A stretch of DNA of 64,000 nt from Avena insularis. Lineage: Eukaryota > Streptophyta > Magnoliopsida > Poales > Poaceae. Both the position numbers and the translations under genes were made by a program. Below the pieces are notes generated by a model. It ran no database searches, was not told the origin of the DNA, and worked only from the letters and a program-made list of their open reading frames with translations. Below, piece after piece: positions 22,971 to 37,700 of this stretch. The number at the start of each line of letters is the position of its first letter. Position 1 is the first letter of the stretch. The stretch covers positions 461,805 through 525,804 of the forward strand of contig JAJUPC010000235.1 in assembly GCA_023614405.1 (NCBI GenBank), given 5' to 3'.

Positions 22971-25900
22971 GCGCAGTGCTTCGAACAGAAACCAGTATAC
23001 TGCGACATTCGTGAAGCGGTGCAATTGTCGACATAAAGGCGGTGCCTTGAGGATAAATAGGGCAGTTCTTCGAAAGTACATAGGTGTGTATCCGTGTAGA
23101 AAGCAGTTTTCTATATGACTATACGGGCAGTGCACTTAGAGTGCAGGGTCGTCCCGCATTCGTTAGGGGCTAGTATAGTTTCTAGGTTAGCTAGTGCACG
23201 TGGCTGAGGAAACGCAGTGCTTCGAACAGAAACCAGTGTACCTGCATCATTACATAGAGCAGTGCAATTATCGAACTAAGGGCAGTGCACGTAGCATAAA
23301 TAGTGCACGCAGGATAAATAGGGCAGTTCTTCGAAAGTACATAGGTGTGTATCCGTATAGAAAGCAATTTTCTATATGACTATACGGGTAGTGCACTTAG
23401 AGTGCGGTAAATCCTGCATTAGTTGAGGGCTAGTATAGTTTCTAGGTTAGGCGGTGCATTAGCTAAGAGCGCTTGATACTTGACGAGAAACGATGTACCT
23501 GCAGCATTACATAGACCAGTGGAATTGTCAACATAAGGGCAGTGCACGCAAGATAAATAGGGCAGTTCTTCGAAAGTACATAGGTGTGTATCCGTGTAGA
23601 AAGCAGTTTTCTATAGGACTATACGGGCAGTGCACTTAGAGTACTTATGGCAGTTCTTCGAAACTACATAGGTGTTTATCCATGTAGAAAACAGTTTTCT
23701 ATATGACTATACGGCAGTGCACTTAGAGTACATAGGGCAGTTCTTTGAAAGTACATTGGTGTGTATCCGTGTAGAAAGCAGTTTTCTATATGACTATACG
23801 GGCAGTGCACTTAGAGTGCAGGGTTGTCCCGCATTCGTTAGGGGCTACTATAGTTTCTAGGTTAGGCAGTGCACGTGGCTGAGGAAGCGCAGTGCTTTGA
23901 ACAGAAACCAGTATACCTGCAGCATTACATAGAGCAGTGCAATTATCGAAATATGGGCAGTGCACGCAGGATAAATAGGGCAGTTCTTCGAAAGTACATA
24001 GGTGTGTATCTGTGTAGAAAGCAGTTTTCTATATGACTATACGGGCAGTGCACTTAGAGTGCAGGGTCGTCCCGCATTCGTTAGGGGCTAGTATAGTTTC
24101 TAGGTTAGGCAGTTCACATGGCTGAGGAACCGCAGTGCTTGACGAGAAACGATGTGCGTCGACATTACACATAGCAGTGCAATTGTCGACATAAGGGGAG
24201 TGCACGCATGATAAATAGGGCAGTTCTTTGAAAGTACATAGGTGTGTATCCGTGTAGAAAACAGTTTTCTATATGACTATACGGGCAGTGCACTTAGAGT
24301 ACATAGGGCAGTTCTTTGAAAGTACATAGGTATGTATCCGTGTAGAAAGCAGTTTTCTATATGACTATACGGGCAGTGCACTTAGAGTGGAGGGTTATCT
24401 CGCATTCGTTAGGGGCTACTATAGTTTCTAGGTTAGGCAGTGCACATGGCTGAGGAAGCGTAGTGCTTCGAACAGAAACCAGTGTACCTGCAACATTACA
24501 TAGAGCAGTGCAATTGTCAACATAAGGGCAGTGCACGTAGGATAAATAGGGCTGTTCTTCGAAAGTACATAGGTGTGTATCCATATAGAAAGTAGTTTTC
24601 TATATGATTATACGGGCAGTGAAGTTAGAGTGCAGGGTCGTCCAGGGGCTAGTATAGTTTCTAGCTTAGGAAGTGCACATTGGTGAGGAAGCGCAGTGCT
24701 TCGAACAGAAACCAGTATACCTGCAGCATTACATAGAGTAGTGCAATTGTCGACATAAGGGCAGTGCACGCAGGAAAATAGGGCAGTTCTTCGAAAGTAC
24801 ATAGGTGTGTATCCGTGTAGAAAGCAGTTTTCTATATGACTATATGGGCAGTGCACTTAGAGTGCAGGGTCGTCCCGCATTCGTTAGGGGCTAGTATAGT
24901 TTCTAGGTTAGCTAGTGCACGTGGTGAGAAGCGATTGCTTGACGAAACGGTGTACCTGCATCATTACATAGAGCAGTGCAATTATCGAACTAAGGGCAGT
25001 GCACGTAGCATAAATAGTGCACGCAGGATAAATAGGGCAGTTCTTCGAAAGTACATAGGTGTGTATCCGTATAGAAAGCAATTTTCTATATGACTATACG
25101 GGTAGTGCACTTAGAGTGCAGGGTCGTCCTGCATTCGTTAGGGGCTAGTATAGTTTCTAGGTTAGGCAGTGCACGTGGCTGAGGAAGCGCAGTACTTGAC
25201 GAAACCGGTGTACTGCGGCATTACATAGACAATTGAATTGTCAACATAAGGCGATGCAAGATAAATAGGGCAGTTCTTCGAAAGTACATAGGTGTGTATC
25301 CGTGTAGAAAGCAGTTTTCTATAGGACTATACGGGCAGTGCACTTAGAGTACTTATGGCAGTTCTTCGAAACTACATAGGTGTTTATCCATGTAGAATAC
25401 AGTTTTCTATATGACTATACGGCAGTGCACTTAGAGTACATAGGGCAGTTCTTTGAAATTACATTGGTGTGTATCCGTGTAGAAAGCAGTTTTCTATATG
25501 ACTATACGGGCAGTGCACTTAGAATGCAGGGTTGTCCCGCATTCGTTAGGGGCTACTATAGTTTCTAGGTTAGGCAGTGCACGTGGCTGAGGAAGCGCAG
25601 TGCTTCGAACAGAAACTAGTATACTTATGACATTACATAAGCGGTGCAATTATCGAAATATGGGCAGTGCACGCATGATAAATAGGGCAGTTCTTCGAAA
25701 GTACATAGGTGTGTATCTGTGTAGAAAGCAGTTTTCTATATGACTATACGGGCAGTGCACTTAGAGTGCAGGGTCGTCCCGCATTCGTTAGGGGCTAGTA
25801 TAGTTTCTAGGTTAGGCAGTTCACGTGGCTGAGGAACCGCAGTGCTTCGAACAGAAACCAGTGTACGTGCAGCATTACACATAGCAGTGCAATTGTCGAC

Positions 25901-26300
25901 ATAAGGGGAGTGCACGCATGATAAATAGGGCAGTTCTTTGAAAGTACATAGGTGTGTATCCATGTAGAAAACAGTTTTCTATATGACTATACGGGCAGTG
26001 CACTTAGAGTACATAGGGCAGTTCTTTGAAAGTACATAGGTATGTATCCGTGTAGAAAGCAGTTTTCTATATGACTATACGGGCAGTGCACTTAGAGTGC
26101 AGGGTTGTCCCGCATTCGTTAGGGGCTACTATAGTTTCTAGGTTAGGCAATGCGTGGGTGAGGCGTAGTGCTTGACGAAACGGTGTACTGCTGACATTAC
26201 ATAGAAGCGGTCTGCAATTGTCGACATAAGGGCAGTGCACGTAGGATAAATAGGACAGTTCTTCGAAAGTACATAGGTGTGTATCCGTATAGAAAGCAGT
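22917..26300. repeat. Satellite C block with a 1.72-kb higher-order period
   Basis: Variants recur about 1,710-1,720 bp apart: TCGTCCAGGGGCTAG near 22919 and 24638, the segment with two dispersed ATAAATAG words (GTAGCATAAATAGTGCACG) near 23290 and 25010, and ACTTATGGCAGTTC near 23641 and 25351. Confidence 0.7.
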
Positions 26301-26559
26301 TTTCTATATGACTATAAGGACAGTGCACTTAGAGTACCTAGGGCAATTCTTCGAAAGTACATAGGTGTGTATCCGTGTAAGCGATTTTATATATGACTAT
26401 AGAGGCGATTGCACTTAGAGTGCGAGGTCGTCCCGCATTAGTTGAGCTAGTATAGTTTCTAGGTTAGGCGGTGCCGCATTGGAGAAGCGCGATGCTTGAG
26501 CGAAACCAGTATACCTGCAGACATTACATAAGCGATTGCAATTGTCGACATAAGGGCAG

Positions 26560-29500
26560 TGCACGCAGGATAAATAGGGCAGTTCTTCGAAAGTACATAG
26601 GTGTGTATCCGCGTAGAAAGCAGTTTTCTATATGACTATATGGGAAGTGCACGCAGGATAAATAGGGCATTCTTAGAAAGTACATACGTGTGTATCCGTA
26701 TAGAAAGCAGTTTTCTATATGACCCTACGGGAAGTGCACTTAGAGTACCTAGGGCAGTTCTTCGAAAGTACATAAGTGTGTATCCGTGTAGAAAGCAGTT
26801 TTATATATGACTATACGGGAGTGCACTTAGAGTGCAGGTGGTCCCCATTACGTTCTGATTCTGGGCCTATAGTTTCTAGGTTAGGCAGTGCATGTGGCTG
26901 AGGAAGCACAGTGCTTCGAAAAAAACTAGTGTACCTGCAGCATTACATAGAGCAGCGCAATTGTCGAAATAAAAGCGGTGCACTGCAGGATAAATAAGGC
27001 GATTCTTCGAAAGTACATAGGTGTGTATCCGTGCAGAAAGTAGTTTTCTATATGACTATCTGGCGATTGCACTTAGAGTGCGGTGGTCCCGCATTAGATT
27101 AGGGGCTAGTATAGTTTCTAGGTTAGCTAGTGCGTGGTGAGGAAGCGAGTGCTTGAATAGAAACCAGGTGTCGTGCGACATTACATAGCGATGCAATTGT
27201 CGACATAAGGGGAGTGCACGCATGATAAATAGGGCAGTTCTTTGAAAGTACATAGGTGTGTATCCGTGTAGAAAACAGTTTTCTATATGACTATACGGGC
27301 AGTGCACTTAGAGTACTTATGGCAGTTCTTCGAAACTACATAGGTGTTTATCCATGTAGAAAACAGTTTTCTATATGACTATCTGATGCACTTAGAGTAC
27401 ATAGGGCAGTTCTTTGAAAGTACATTGGTGTGTATCCGTGTAAGCAGTTTTCTATATGACTATACGGGCAGTGCACTTAGAATGCAGGGTTGTCCCGCAT
27501 TCGTTAGGGGCTACTATAGTTTCTAGGTTAGGCAGTGCACGTGGCTGAGGAAGCGCAGTGCTTTGAACAGAAACTAGTATACTTGCAGCATTACATAGAG
27601 CAGTGCAATTATCGAAATATGGGCAGTGCACGCAGGATAAATAGGGCAGTTCTTCGAAAGTACATAGGTGTGTATCTGTGTAGAAAGCAGTTTTCTATAT
27701 GACTATACGGGCAGTGCACTTAGAGTGCAGGGTCGTCCCGCATTCGTTAGGGGCTCGTATAGTTTCTAGGTTAGGCAATTCACGTTCTTTGAGGAACATG
27801 ATGCTTGAGCGAAACCGGTGTCGTGCGACGTACACATAGCAGTGCAATTGTCGACATAAGGGGAGTGCACGCATGATAAATAGGGCAGTTCTTTGAAAGT
27901 ACATAGGTGTGTATCCATGTAGAAAACAGTTTTCTATATGACTATACGGGCAGTGCACTTAGAGTACATAGGGCAGTTCTTTGAAAGTACATAGGTATGT
28001 ATCCGTGTAGAAAGCAGTTTTCTATATGACTATCTGGTGCACTTAGAGTGCGAGGTTGTCCGCATTCGTTAGGGGCTACTATAGTTTCTAGGTTAGGCGT
28101 GCTGCATTGGTGAGAGCGTAGTGCTTGGACGAAACCAGTGTACTGCAGCATTACATAAGCGGTGCAATTGTCGACATAAGGCGATTGCGTGGGATAAATA
28201 AGGCGATTCTTGAAAGTACATAGGTGTGTATCCGTATAGAAAGCAGTTTTCTATATGACTATAAGGACAGTGCACTTAGAGTACCTAGGGCAATTCTTCG
28301 AAAGTACATAGGTGTGTATCCGTGTAGAAAGCAGTTTTATATATGACTATAGGGGCAGTGCACTTAGAGTGCAGGGTCGTCCCGCATTCGTTACGGGCTA
28401 GTATAGTTTCTAGGTTAGGCAGTGCACGTGGCTGAGGAAGCGCGATGCTTGACGAGAACAGTATACTGCGACATTACATAAGCGGTGCAATTGTCGACAT
28501 AAGAAGGCGATTACCTTGAGGATAAATAGGGCAGTTCTTCGAAAGTACATAGGTGTGTATCCGCGTAGAAAGCAGTTTTCTATATGACTATATGGGAAGT
28601 GCACGCAGGATAAATAGGGCATTCTTAGAAAGTACATACGTGTGTATCCGTATAGAAAGCAGTTTTCTATATGACCCTACGGGAAGTGCACTTAGAGTAC
28701 CTAGGGAAGTTCTTCGAAAGTACATAAGTGTGTATCCGTGTAGAAAGCAGTTTTATATATGACTATACGGGAGTGCACTTAGAGTGCAGGGTGGTCCCGC
28801 ATTCGTTACGGGCTAGTATAGTTTCTAGGTTAGGCAGTGCATGTGGCTGAGGAAGCACAGTGCTTCGAAAAAAACTAGTGTACCTGCAGCATTACATAGA
28901 GCAGCGCAATTGTCGAAATAAGGGCGGTGCACACAGGATAAATAGGGCAGTTCTTCGAAAGTACATAGGTGTGTATCCGTGTAGAAAGTAGTTTTCTATA
29001 TGACTATACGGGCAGTGCACTTAGAGTGCAGGGTCGTCCCGCATTCGTTAGGGGCTAGTATAGTTTCTAGGTTAGCTAGTGCACGTGGTGAGAAGCGATT
29101 AGCGAATAGAAACGGTGTACGCATCATTACATAGAGCAGTGCAATTATCGAACTAAGGGCAGTGCACGTAGCATAAATATTGCACGCAGGATAAATAGGG
29201 CAGTTCTTCGAAAGAACATATGTGTGTATCCGTGTAGAAAGCAATTTTCTATATGACTACGGGCAGTGCACTTAGAGTGCAGGGTCGTCCCGCATTCGTT
29301 AGGGGCTACTATAGTTTCTAGGTTAGGCAATGCATGGTGAGAGCGCGATGCTTGATTAAGAAACTAGTGTACCTGCAGCATTACATAGAGCAGTGCAATT
29401 GTTGAAATAAGGGCAGTGCACGCTGGATAAATAGGGCAGTTCTTCGAAAGTACATAGGTGTGTATCCGTGTAGAAAGAAGTTTTCTATATCACTATACGG

Positions 29501-30000
29501 GCAGTGAACTTAGAGTGCAGGGTCGTCCCGCATTCATTAGGGGCTAGTATAGTTTCTAGGTTAGGAAGTGCGTGGTGAGGCCGCGATGCTTGACGAAACG
29601 ATATACAGCATTACATAGAAGCGATGCAATTGTCGACATAAGGCGGTGCAGGATAAATAGGGCAGTTCTTCGAAAGTACATAGGTGTGTATCCGTGTAGA
29701 AAGCATTTTTGTATATGACTATATGGGCAGTGCACGCAGGATAAATAGGGCATTCTTAGAAAGTACATACGTGTGTATCCATATAGAAAGCAGTTTTCTA
29801 TATGACTATACGGGCAGTGCACTTAGAGTACCTAGGGCAGTTCTTCGAAAGTACATAGGTGTGTATCCGTGTAGAAAGCAGTTTTATATATGACTATACG
29901 GGAGTGCACTTAGAGTGCAGGGTGGTCCCGCATTCGTTACGGGCTAGTATAGTTTCTATGTTAGGCCATTGCGTGGTGAGGAAGCCTTGATGCTACGACG
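26560..30000. repeat. Satellite C block with a 1.95-kb higher-order period
   Basis: The distinctive module with TATCCGCGTAGAAAGC, GGGAAGTGCACGCAGG and GGGCATTCTTAGAAAG occurs near 26605 and 28557 (about 1952 bp apart). Related, less similar copies lie near 29690 and 13350. The first two also share ATGACCCTACGGGAAG. Confidence 0.7.
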
Positions 30001-31844
30001 AAAACCGATGTACTGCGACATTACATAGAAGCGTGCAATTGTCGAAATATGGGCGCAGCAGGATAAATAGAGGCGATTCTTGAAAGTACATAGGTGTGTA
30101 TACGTGTGAAAGCAGTTTTCTATATGACTATATGGGTAGTGCACTTAGAGTGCGGTGCGTCCGCATTCGTTAGGGGCTAGTATAGTTTCTAGGTTGGGCA
30201 ATTCATTGGTGAGGAAGCGCGTGCTTGAGAGAAACCGGTGTACTGCTGACATTACATAGTAGTGAAATTGTCGACATAAGGCGTGCATGATAAATAAGGC
30301 AGTTCTTGAAAGTACATAGGTGTGTATCCGTGTGAGCAGTTTTCTATATGACTATCTGGGCGATTGCACTTAGAGTACATAGATTCTTGAAAGTACATAG
30401 GTGTGTATCCGTATAAGCAGTTTCTATATGACTATCTGGAGTTGTGCACTTAGTGTGCGAATTCGTCCCGCATTCGTTACGGGCTAGTATAGTTTCTATG
30501 TTAGGCGATTACTGCGTGGTGAGGAAGCGCGAGGCTGACGAAACGGTGTACTGCAGCATTACATATAGCAGTGCAATTGTCGAAATATGGGCAGTGCACG
30601 CAGGATAAATAGGGCAGTTCTTCGAAAGTACATAGGTGTATATCTGTGTAGAAAGAAGTTTTCTATATGACTATACGGGCAGTGCACTTAGAGTGCAGGG
30701 TCATCCCGCATTCGTTAGGGGCTAGTATAGTTTCTAGGTTAGGCAGTTCATGTGGCTGACGAAGCGCGGTCTTGAGCGAAACGGTGTACGTGCTGACATT
30801 ACGAAGCGGTGCAATTATCGACATAAGGGCAGTGCACGCATGATAAATAGGGCAGTTCTTTGAAAGTTCATAGGTGTGTATCCGTGTAGAATGTAGTTTT
30901 CTATATGACTAGACGGGCAGTGCACTTAGAGTACATAGGGCAGTTCTTCGAAAGTACATAGGTGCGTATCCGTGTAGAAAGCAGTTTTCTATATGACTAT
31001 ACGGGCAGTGAAATTAGAGTGCAGGGTTGTCCCGAATTCGTTAGGGGCTAGTATAGTTTCTACGTTAGGTAGTGCACGTGGCTAAGGAAGCGCAGTGCTT
31101 CGAACAGAAACCTGTGTACCTGCAGCATTACATAGAGCAGTGCAATTTTCGACATAAGGGTAGTGCACGCAGGATAAATAGGGCAGTTCTTCGAAAGTAC
31201 ATAGGTGTGTATCCATATAGAAAGCAGTTTTCTATATGACTATAAGGGCAGTGCACTTAGAGTACCTAGGGCAATTCTTCGAAAGTACATAGGTGTGTAT
31301 CCGTGTAGAAAGAAGTTTTATATATGACTATACGGGCAGTGCACTTAGAGTGCAGGGTCGTCCCGCATTCGTTACGGGCTTGTATAGTTTCTAGGTTAGC
31401 TAGTGCACGTGGCTGAAGAAACGCATTGCTTCGAACAGAAACGAGTGTACCTGCATCATTACATAGAGAAGTGCAATTATCGAACTAAGGTCAGTGCACG
31501 CATCATAAATAGTGCACGCAGGATAAATAGGGAAGTTCTTCGAAAGTACATAGGTGTGTATCCGTGTAGAAAGCAATTTTCTATATGACTATACGGGCAG
31601 TGCACTTAGAGTGCAGGGTCGTCCCGCATTCGTTAGGGGCTAGTATAGTTTCTAGGTTAGGCAGTGCACATGGCTGAGGAAGCACAGTACTTCGAACAGA
31701 AACAAGTGTACCTGCAGCATTACATAGACCAGTGGAATTGTCGACATAAGGGCAGTGCACGCAGGATAAATAGGGTAGTTCTTCGAAAGTACATAGGTGT
31801 GTATCCATGTAGAAAGCAGTTTTCTATAGGACTATACGGGCAGT

Positions 31845-32180
31845 GCACTTAGAGTACATATGGCAGTTCTTCGAAACTATATAGGTGTATATCCATGTAG
31901 AAAACAGTTTTCTATATGACTATACAGACAGTGCACTTAGAGTACATAGGGCAGTTCTTCGAAAGTACATAGGTGTGTATCCGTGTAGAAAGCAGTTTTC
32001 TATATGACTATACGGGCAGTGCACTTAGAGTACATCGGGCAATTCTTCGAAAGTACATAGGTGTCTATCCGTGTAGAAAGCAGTTTTCTATATGACTATA
32101 CGGGCGGTGCACTTAGAGTACATATGGAAGTTCTTCGAAACTATATAGGTGTATATCCATGTAGAAAACAATTTTCTATA
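31845..32180. repeat. Run of consecutive S modules
   Basis: Four S modules follow each other without an L between them (joints CATATGGCAG, CATAGGGCAG, CATCGGGCAA and CATATGGAAG). Two S subtypes alternate: one with CTATATAGGTGTATATCC and AAAACA, the other with the standard TACATAGGTGTGTATCC. Confidence 0.8.
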
Positions 32181-34155
32181 CGACTATATGGGCAGTGCAC
32201 TTATAGTATGTAGGCGATTCTTTGAGCATTACATAGGTGTGTGTATCCGTGTAAGCGATTTCTATATGACTATCTGGTAGGTGCGCAAAGTGTAGGGTTG
32301 TGTCCGCATTACGTTCTGAGCTAGAATATAGTTTCTATGTTAGGCGATGCACGTGGTGAGCAAGCGATGCTTGACGAAACAAGTCTACTGCTGACATTAC
32401 ATAGGCGGTGCAATTGTCGACATAAGAGGCGATTACCTTGAGATAAATAGGGCAGTTCTTCGAAAGTACATAGGTGTGTATCCGTATAGAAAGCAGATTT
32501 CTATATGACTATACGGGCAGTGCACTTAGAGTACATAGGGAAGTTCTTCGAAAGTACATAAGTGCGTATCCATGTAGAAATCAGTTTTCTATATGACTAT
32601 ACGGGCAGTGAACTTAGAGTGCAGGGTCGTCCCGCATTCGTTAGGGGCTAGTATAGTTTCTAGGTTAGGCGATTAGCATTGGTGAGCAGCGGTGCTTGTG
32701 AAAAAACCGATGTACTGCGGCATTACATAAGCGGTCTGATTGTCGACATAAGGGAAGTGCCTTGAGGAGAAATAGGCCGTTCTTTGAAAGTACATAGGTG
32801 TATCCAAGTATAAGCGGTTTTCTATATGACTATACGGGCAGTGCACTTAGAGTACATAAGGCAATTCTTCGAAAGTACATAGGTGTGTATCCGTGTAGAA
32901 AGCAGTTTTCTATATGACTATACGGGTAGTGCACTTAGAGTACATATGGCAGTTCTTCGAAACTACATAGGTGTATATCCATGTAGAAAACTGTTTTCTA
33001 TATGACTATACGGGCAGTGCACTTAGAGTACATAGGGTAGTTCTTTAAAAGTACATAAGTGTGTATCCATGTAGAAAGCAGTTTTCTATATGACTATCTG
33101 GGCGATGCACTTAGAGTGCGAGGTGAGTCGCATTAAGTTTAGGGGCTAGTATAGTTTCTAGGTTAGGCGATTCACATGTGGGGAAGCCTTGATGTGACGA
33201 AACAGTGTACCTGCAGCATTACCTGAGCAGTGCAATTGTCGACATAAAGGCGATTGCCTTGAGATAAATAGGGCAGTTCTTCGAAAGTACATAGGTGTGT
33301 ATCCGTGTAGAAAGCAGTTTTCTATATGACTATACGGGCAGTGCACTTAGAGTACATAGGGCAATTCTTCGAAAGTACATAGGTGTGTATCCGCGTAGAA
33401 AGCAATTTTCTATATGACTATACGGGCGGTGCACTTAGAGTCCATATGGAAGTTCTTCGAAACTATATAGGTGTATATCCATGTAGAAAACAATTTTCTA
33501 TATGACTATACGGGCAGTGCACTTATAGTACATAGGGTAGTTCTTTGAAAGTACATAGGTGTGTATCCGTGTAGAAAGCAGTTTTCTATATGACTATCTG
33601 GCGGTGCACTTAGAGTGCGGGGTTGTCCCGCATTAGATTAGGCTAGTATAGTTTCTATGTTAGGCAGCATGGGTGAGCAACCGTAGTGCTTGACGAAACA
33701 AGTCTACTGCAGACATTACATAGAAGCGGTGCAATTGTCGACATAAGGCGAGGCAGCAGGATAAATAGGCGATTCTTCGAAAGTACATAGGTGTGTATCC
33801 GTGTAGAAAGCAGTTTTCTATATGACTATACGGGCAGTGCACTTAGAGTACATAGGGAAGTTCTTCGAAAGTAAATAGGTGCGTATCTGTGTAGAAAGCA
33901 GTTTTCTATATGACTATACGGGCAGTGAACTTAGAGTGCAGGGTCGTCCCACAGTCGTTAGGGGCTAGCATAGTTTCTAGGTTAGGCAGTGCACATGGCT
34001 GAGCAAGTGCAGTGCTTCGGACAGAAACCAGTGTACCTGCAACATTACATAGAGCAGTGCAATTGTCGACATAAGGGCAGTGCATGCAGGATAAATAGGG
34101 CAGTTCTTCGAAAGTACATAGGTGTGTATCCGTATAGAAAGCAGTTTTCTATATG

Positions 34156-34777
34156 ACTATACGGGCAGTGCACTTAGAGTACATAGGGCAATTCTTCGAA
34201 AGTACATAGGTGTGTATCCATGTAGAAATCAGTTTTCTATATGACTATACGGGCAGTGCACTTAGAGTACATATGGCAGTTCTTCGAAAGTACATAGGTG
34301 TGTATCCGTGTAGAAAGCAGTTTTCTATAGGACTATACGGGTAGTGCACTTAGAGTACATATGGCAGTTCTTCGAAACTATATAGGTGTATATCCATGTA
34401 GAAAACAGTTTTCTATATGACTATACGGATAGTGCACTTAGAGTACATAGGGCAGTTCTTCGAAAGTACATAGGTGTGTATCCGTGTAGAAAGCAGTTTT
34501 CTATATGACTATACGGGCAGTGCACTTAGAGTACATAGGGCAATTCTTCGAAAGTACATAGGTGTGTATCCGTGTAGAAAGCTGTTTTCTATATGACTAG
34601 ACGGGGTGTGCACTTAGAGTACATATGGAAGTTCTTCGAAACTATATAGGTGTATATCCATGTAGAAAACAATTTTCTATATGACTATACGGGCAGTGCT
34701 CTTATAGTACGTAGGGCAGTTCTTTGAAAGTACATAGGTGTGTATCCGTGTAGAAAGCAGTTTTCTATATGACTATA
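34156..34777. repeat. Longest run of S modules seen (about seven)
   Basis: S modules begin at about 34156, 34246, 34339, 34427, 34516, 34604 and 34692, close to 88 bp apart, before the next L at about 34778. This is the clearest place to measure the S unit and shows that S amplifies independently of L. Confidence 0.85.
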
Positions 34778-37700
34778 CGGGCAGTGCACTTAGAGTGCAG
34801 GGTTGTCCCGCATTCGTTACGGGCTAGTATAGTTTCTATGTTAGGCAGTGCACGTGGCTGAGCAACCGCAGTGCTTCGAACAGAAACAAGTCTACCTGCA
34901 GCATTACATAGAGCAGTGCAATTGTCGACATAAGGCGATTACGCTTGGGATAAATAGGGCAGTTCTTCGAAAGTACATAGGTGTGTATCCGTGTAGAAAG
35001 CAGTTTTCTATATGACTATACGGGCAGTGCACTTAGAGTACATAGGGAAGTTCTTCGAAAGTACATAGGTGCGTATCCATGTAGAAAGCAGTTTTCTATA
35101 TGACTATACGGGCAGTGAAGTTAGAGTGCAGGGTCGTCCCGCATTCGTTAGGGGCTAGTATAGTTTCTAGGTTAGACAGTGCACGTGGCTGAGCAAGCGC
35201 AGTGCTTCGAAAAGAAACCAGTGTACCTGCAGCATTACATATAGCAGTGCAATTGTCGACATAAGGTTACTGCACGCAGGAGAAACAGGGCTGTTCTTCG
35301 AAAGTACATAGGTGTGTATCCGTATAGCAAGCGGTTTTCTATATGACTATACGGGCAGTGCACTTAGAGTACATAAGGCAATTCTTCGAAAGTACATAGG
35401 TGTGTATCCGTGTAGAAAGCAGTTTTCTATATGACTATACGGGCAGTGCACTTAGGGTACATATGGCAGTTCTTCGAAACTACATAGGTGCATATCCATG
35501 TAGAAAACTGTTTTCTATATGACTATACGGGCAGTGCACTTAGAGTACATGGGGTAGTTCTTTGAAAGTACATAAGTGTGTATCCATGTAGAAAGCAGTT
35601 TTCTATATGACTATACGGGTAGTGCACTTAGAGTGCAGGGTCGTCCCGCATTCGTTAGGGGCTGGTATAGTTTCTAGGTTAGGAAGTGCACGTGGTGAGG
35701 CCGCGGTCTTTGAGCAATCGGTGTACTGCAGCATTACATAGAAAGGTGCAATTGTCGAAATAAGGCGATTACCTTGAGATAAATAGGCAGTTCTTGAAAG
35801 TACATAGGTGTGTATCATGTAGAAAGCGTTTTCTATATGACTATCTGGCGGTGCAATTAGAGTGCAGAGGTCGTCGCATTCGTTAGGGGCTAGTATAGTT
35901 TCTAGGTTAGCGATTCACATGGCTGAAGCCTTGATGTACATACGAAACGATGTACTGCAGACATTAAGCAGTGCAATTGTCGACATAAGGGCAGTGCATG
36001 CAGGATAAATAGGGCAGTTCTTCGAAAGTACATAGTTGTGTATCCGTTTAGAAAGCAGTTTTCTATATGACTATACGGGCAGTGCACTTAGAGTACATAG
36101 GGCAATTCTTCGAAAGTACATAGGTGTGTATCCGTGTAGAAAGCAATTTTCTATATGACTATACGGGCGGTGCACTTAGAGTCCATATGGAAGTTCTTCG
36201 AAACTATATAGGTGTATATCCATGTAGAAAACAATTTTCTATATGACTATACGGGCAGTGCACTTATAGTACATAGGGTAGTTCTTTGAAAGTACATAGG
36301 TGGGTATCAGTGAAGAAAGAAGTTTTCTATATGTGTCTGAAAGTGCACTTAGAGTGCGAGGTTGTCCGCATTAATTCGTTACGGCTAGTATAGTTTCTAT
36401 GTTAGGCGGTGCATGTGTGGTGAACAACCGCTTGCTTGAGCGAAACAAGTCTACTGACATTACATAGGCGGTGCAATTATCGACATAAGGCGATTGCCTT
36501 GGGATAAATAAGGCGATTCTTCGAAAGTACATAGGTGTGTATCCGTGTAGAAAGCAGTTTTCTATATGACTATACGGGCAGTGCACTTAGAGTACATAGG
36601 GAAGTTCTTCGAAAGTACATAGGTGCGTATCTGTGTAGACAGCAGTTTTATATATGACTTCTCTGGGCGGTGAACATAGAGTGCAGGAGTCGTCCCGATC
36701 GTTAGGGGCTAATATAGTTTCTAGGTTAAGCGGTCTGCATGGTGAGCGCGCAAGCGATGTGACGAAACCAGTGTACATGGCATTACATAGAAGCGTAATT
36801 GTTTGCGACATAAGAGGCGATTGCATGCAGGATAAATCGGGAAGTTCTTCAAAAGTACATAGGTGTGTATCCGTATAGAAAGCAGTTTTCTATATGACTA
36901 TACGGGCAGTGCACTTAGAGTACATAGGGCAATTCTTCGAAAGTACATAGGTGTGTATCCGTGTAGAAATAATTTTCTATATGACTATATGGGCAGTGCA
37001 CTTAGAGTACATATGACAGTTCTTCGAAACTACATAGGTGTATATCCATGTAGAAAACAGTTTTCTATATGACTATACGGGCAGTGCACTTAGAGTACAT
37101 AGGGTAGTTCTTTAAAAGTACATAAGTGTGTATCCGTGTAGAAAGCAGTTTTCTATATGACTATACGGGCAGCGCACTTAGAGTGCAGGGTCATCCTGCA
37201 TTCGTTAGGGGCTAGTATAGTTTCTAGGTTAGGCAGTGCACGTGGCTGAGGAAGCGTAGTGCTTCGAACAGAAACCAGTGTACCTGCAGCATTACATAGA
37301 GCAGTGCAATTGTCGAAATAAGGGCGATTGCAGGATAAATAAGGCAGTTCTTGAAAGTACATAGGTGTGTATACGTGTGAAAGCAGTTTTCTATATGACT
37401 ATTGGGCGTGCACTTAGAGTGCGAGGTCGTCCGCATTCGTTAGGGGCTAGTATAGTTTCTAGGTTAGGCGATTCACATGGCTGAGAGCGCAGTGCTTGAC
37501 GAAACCAGTGTACTGCAGCATTACGAAGCGATGCAATTGTCGACATAAGGGCAGTGCACGCAGGATAAATAGGGCAGTTCTTCGAAAGTACATAGGTGTG
37601 TATCCGTGTAGAAAGCAGTTTTCTATATGACTATACGGGCAGTGCACTTAGAGTACATATGGAAGTTCTTCGAAACTACATAGGTGTATATCCATGTAGA

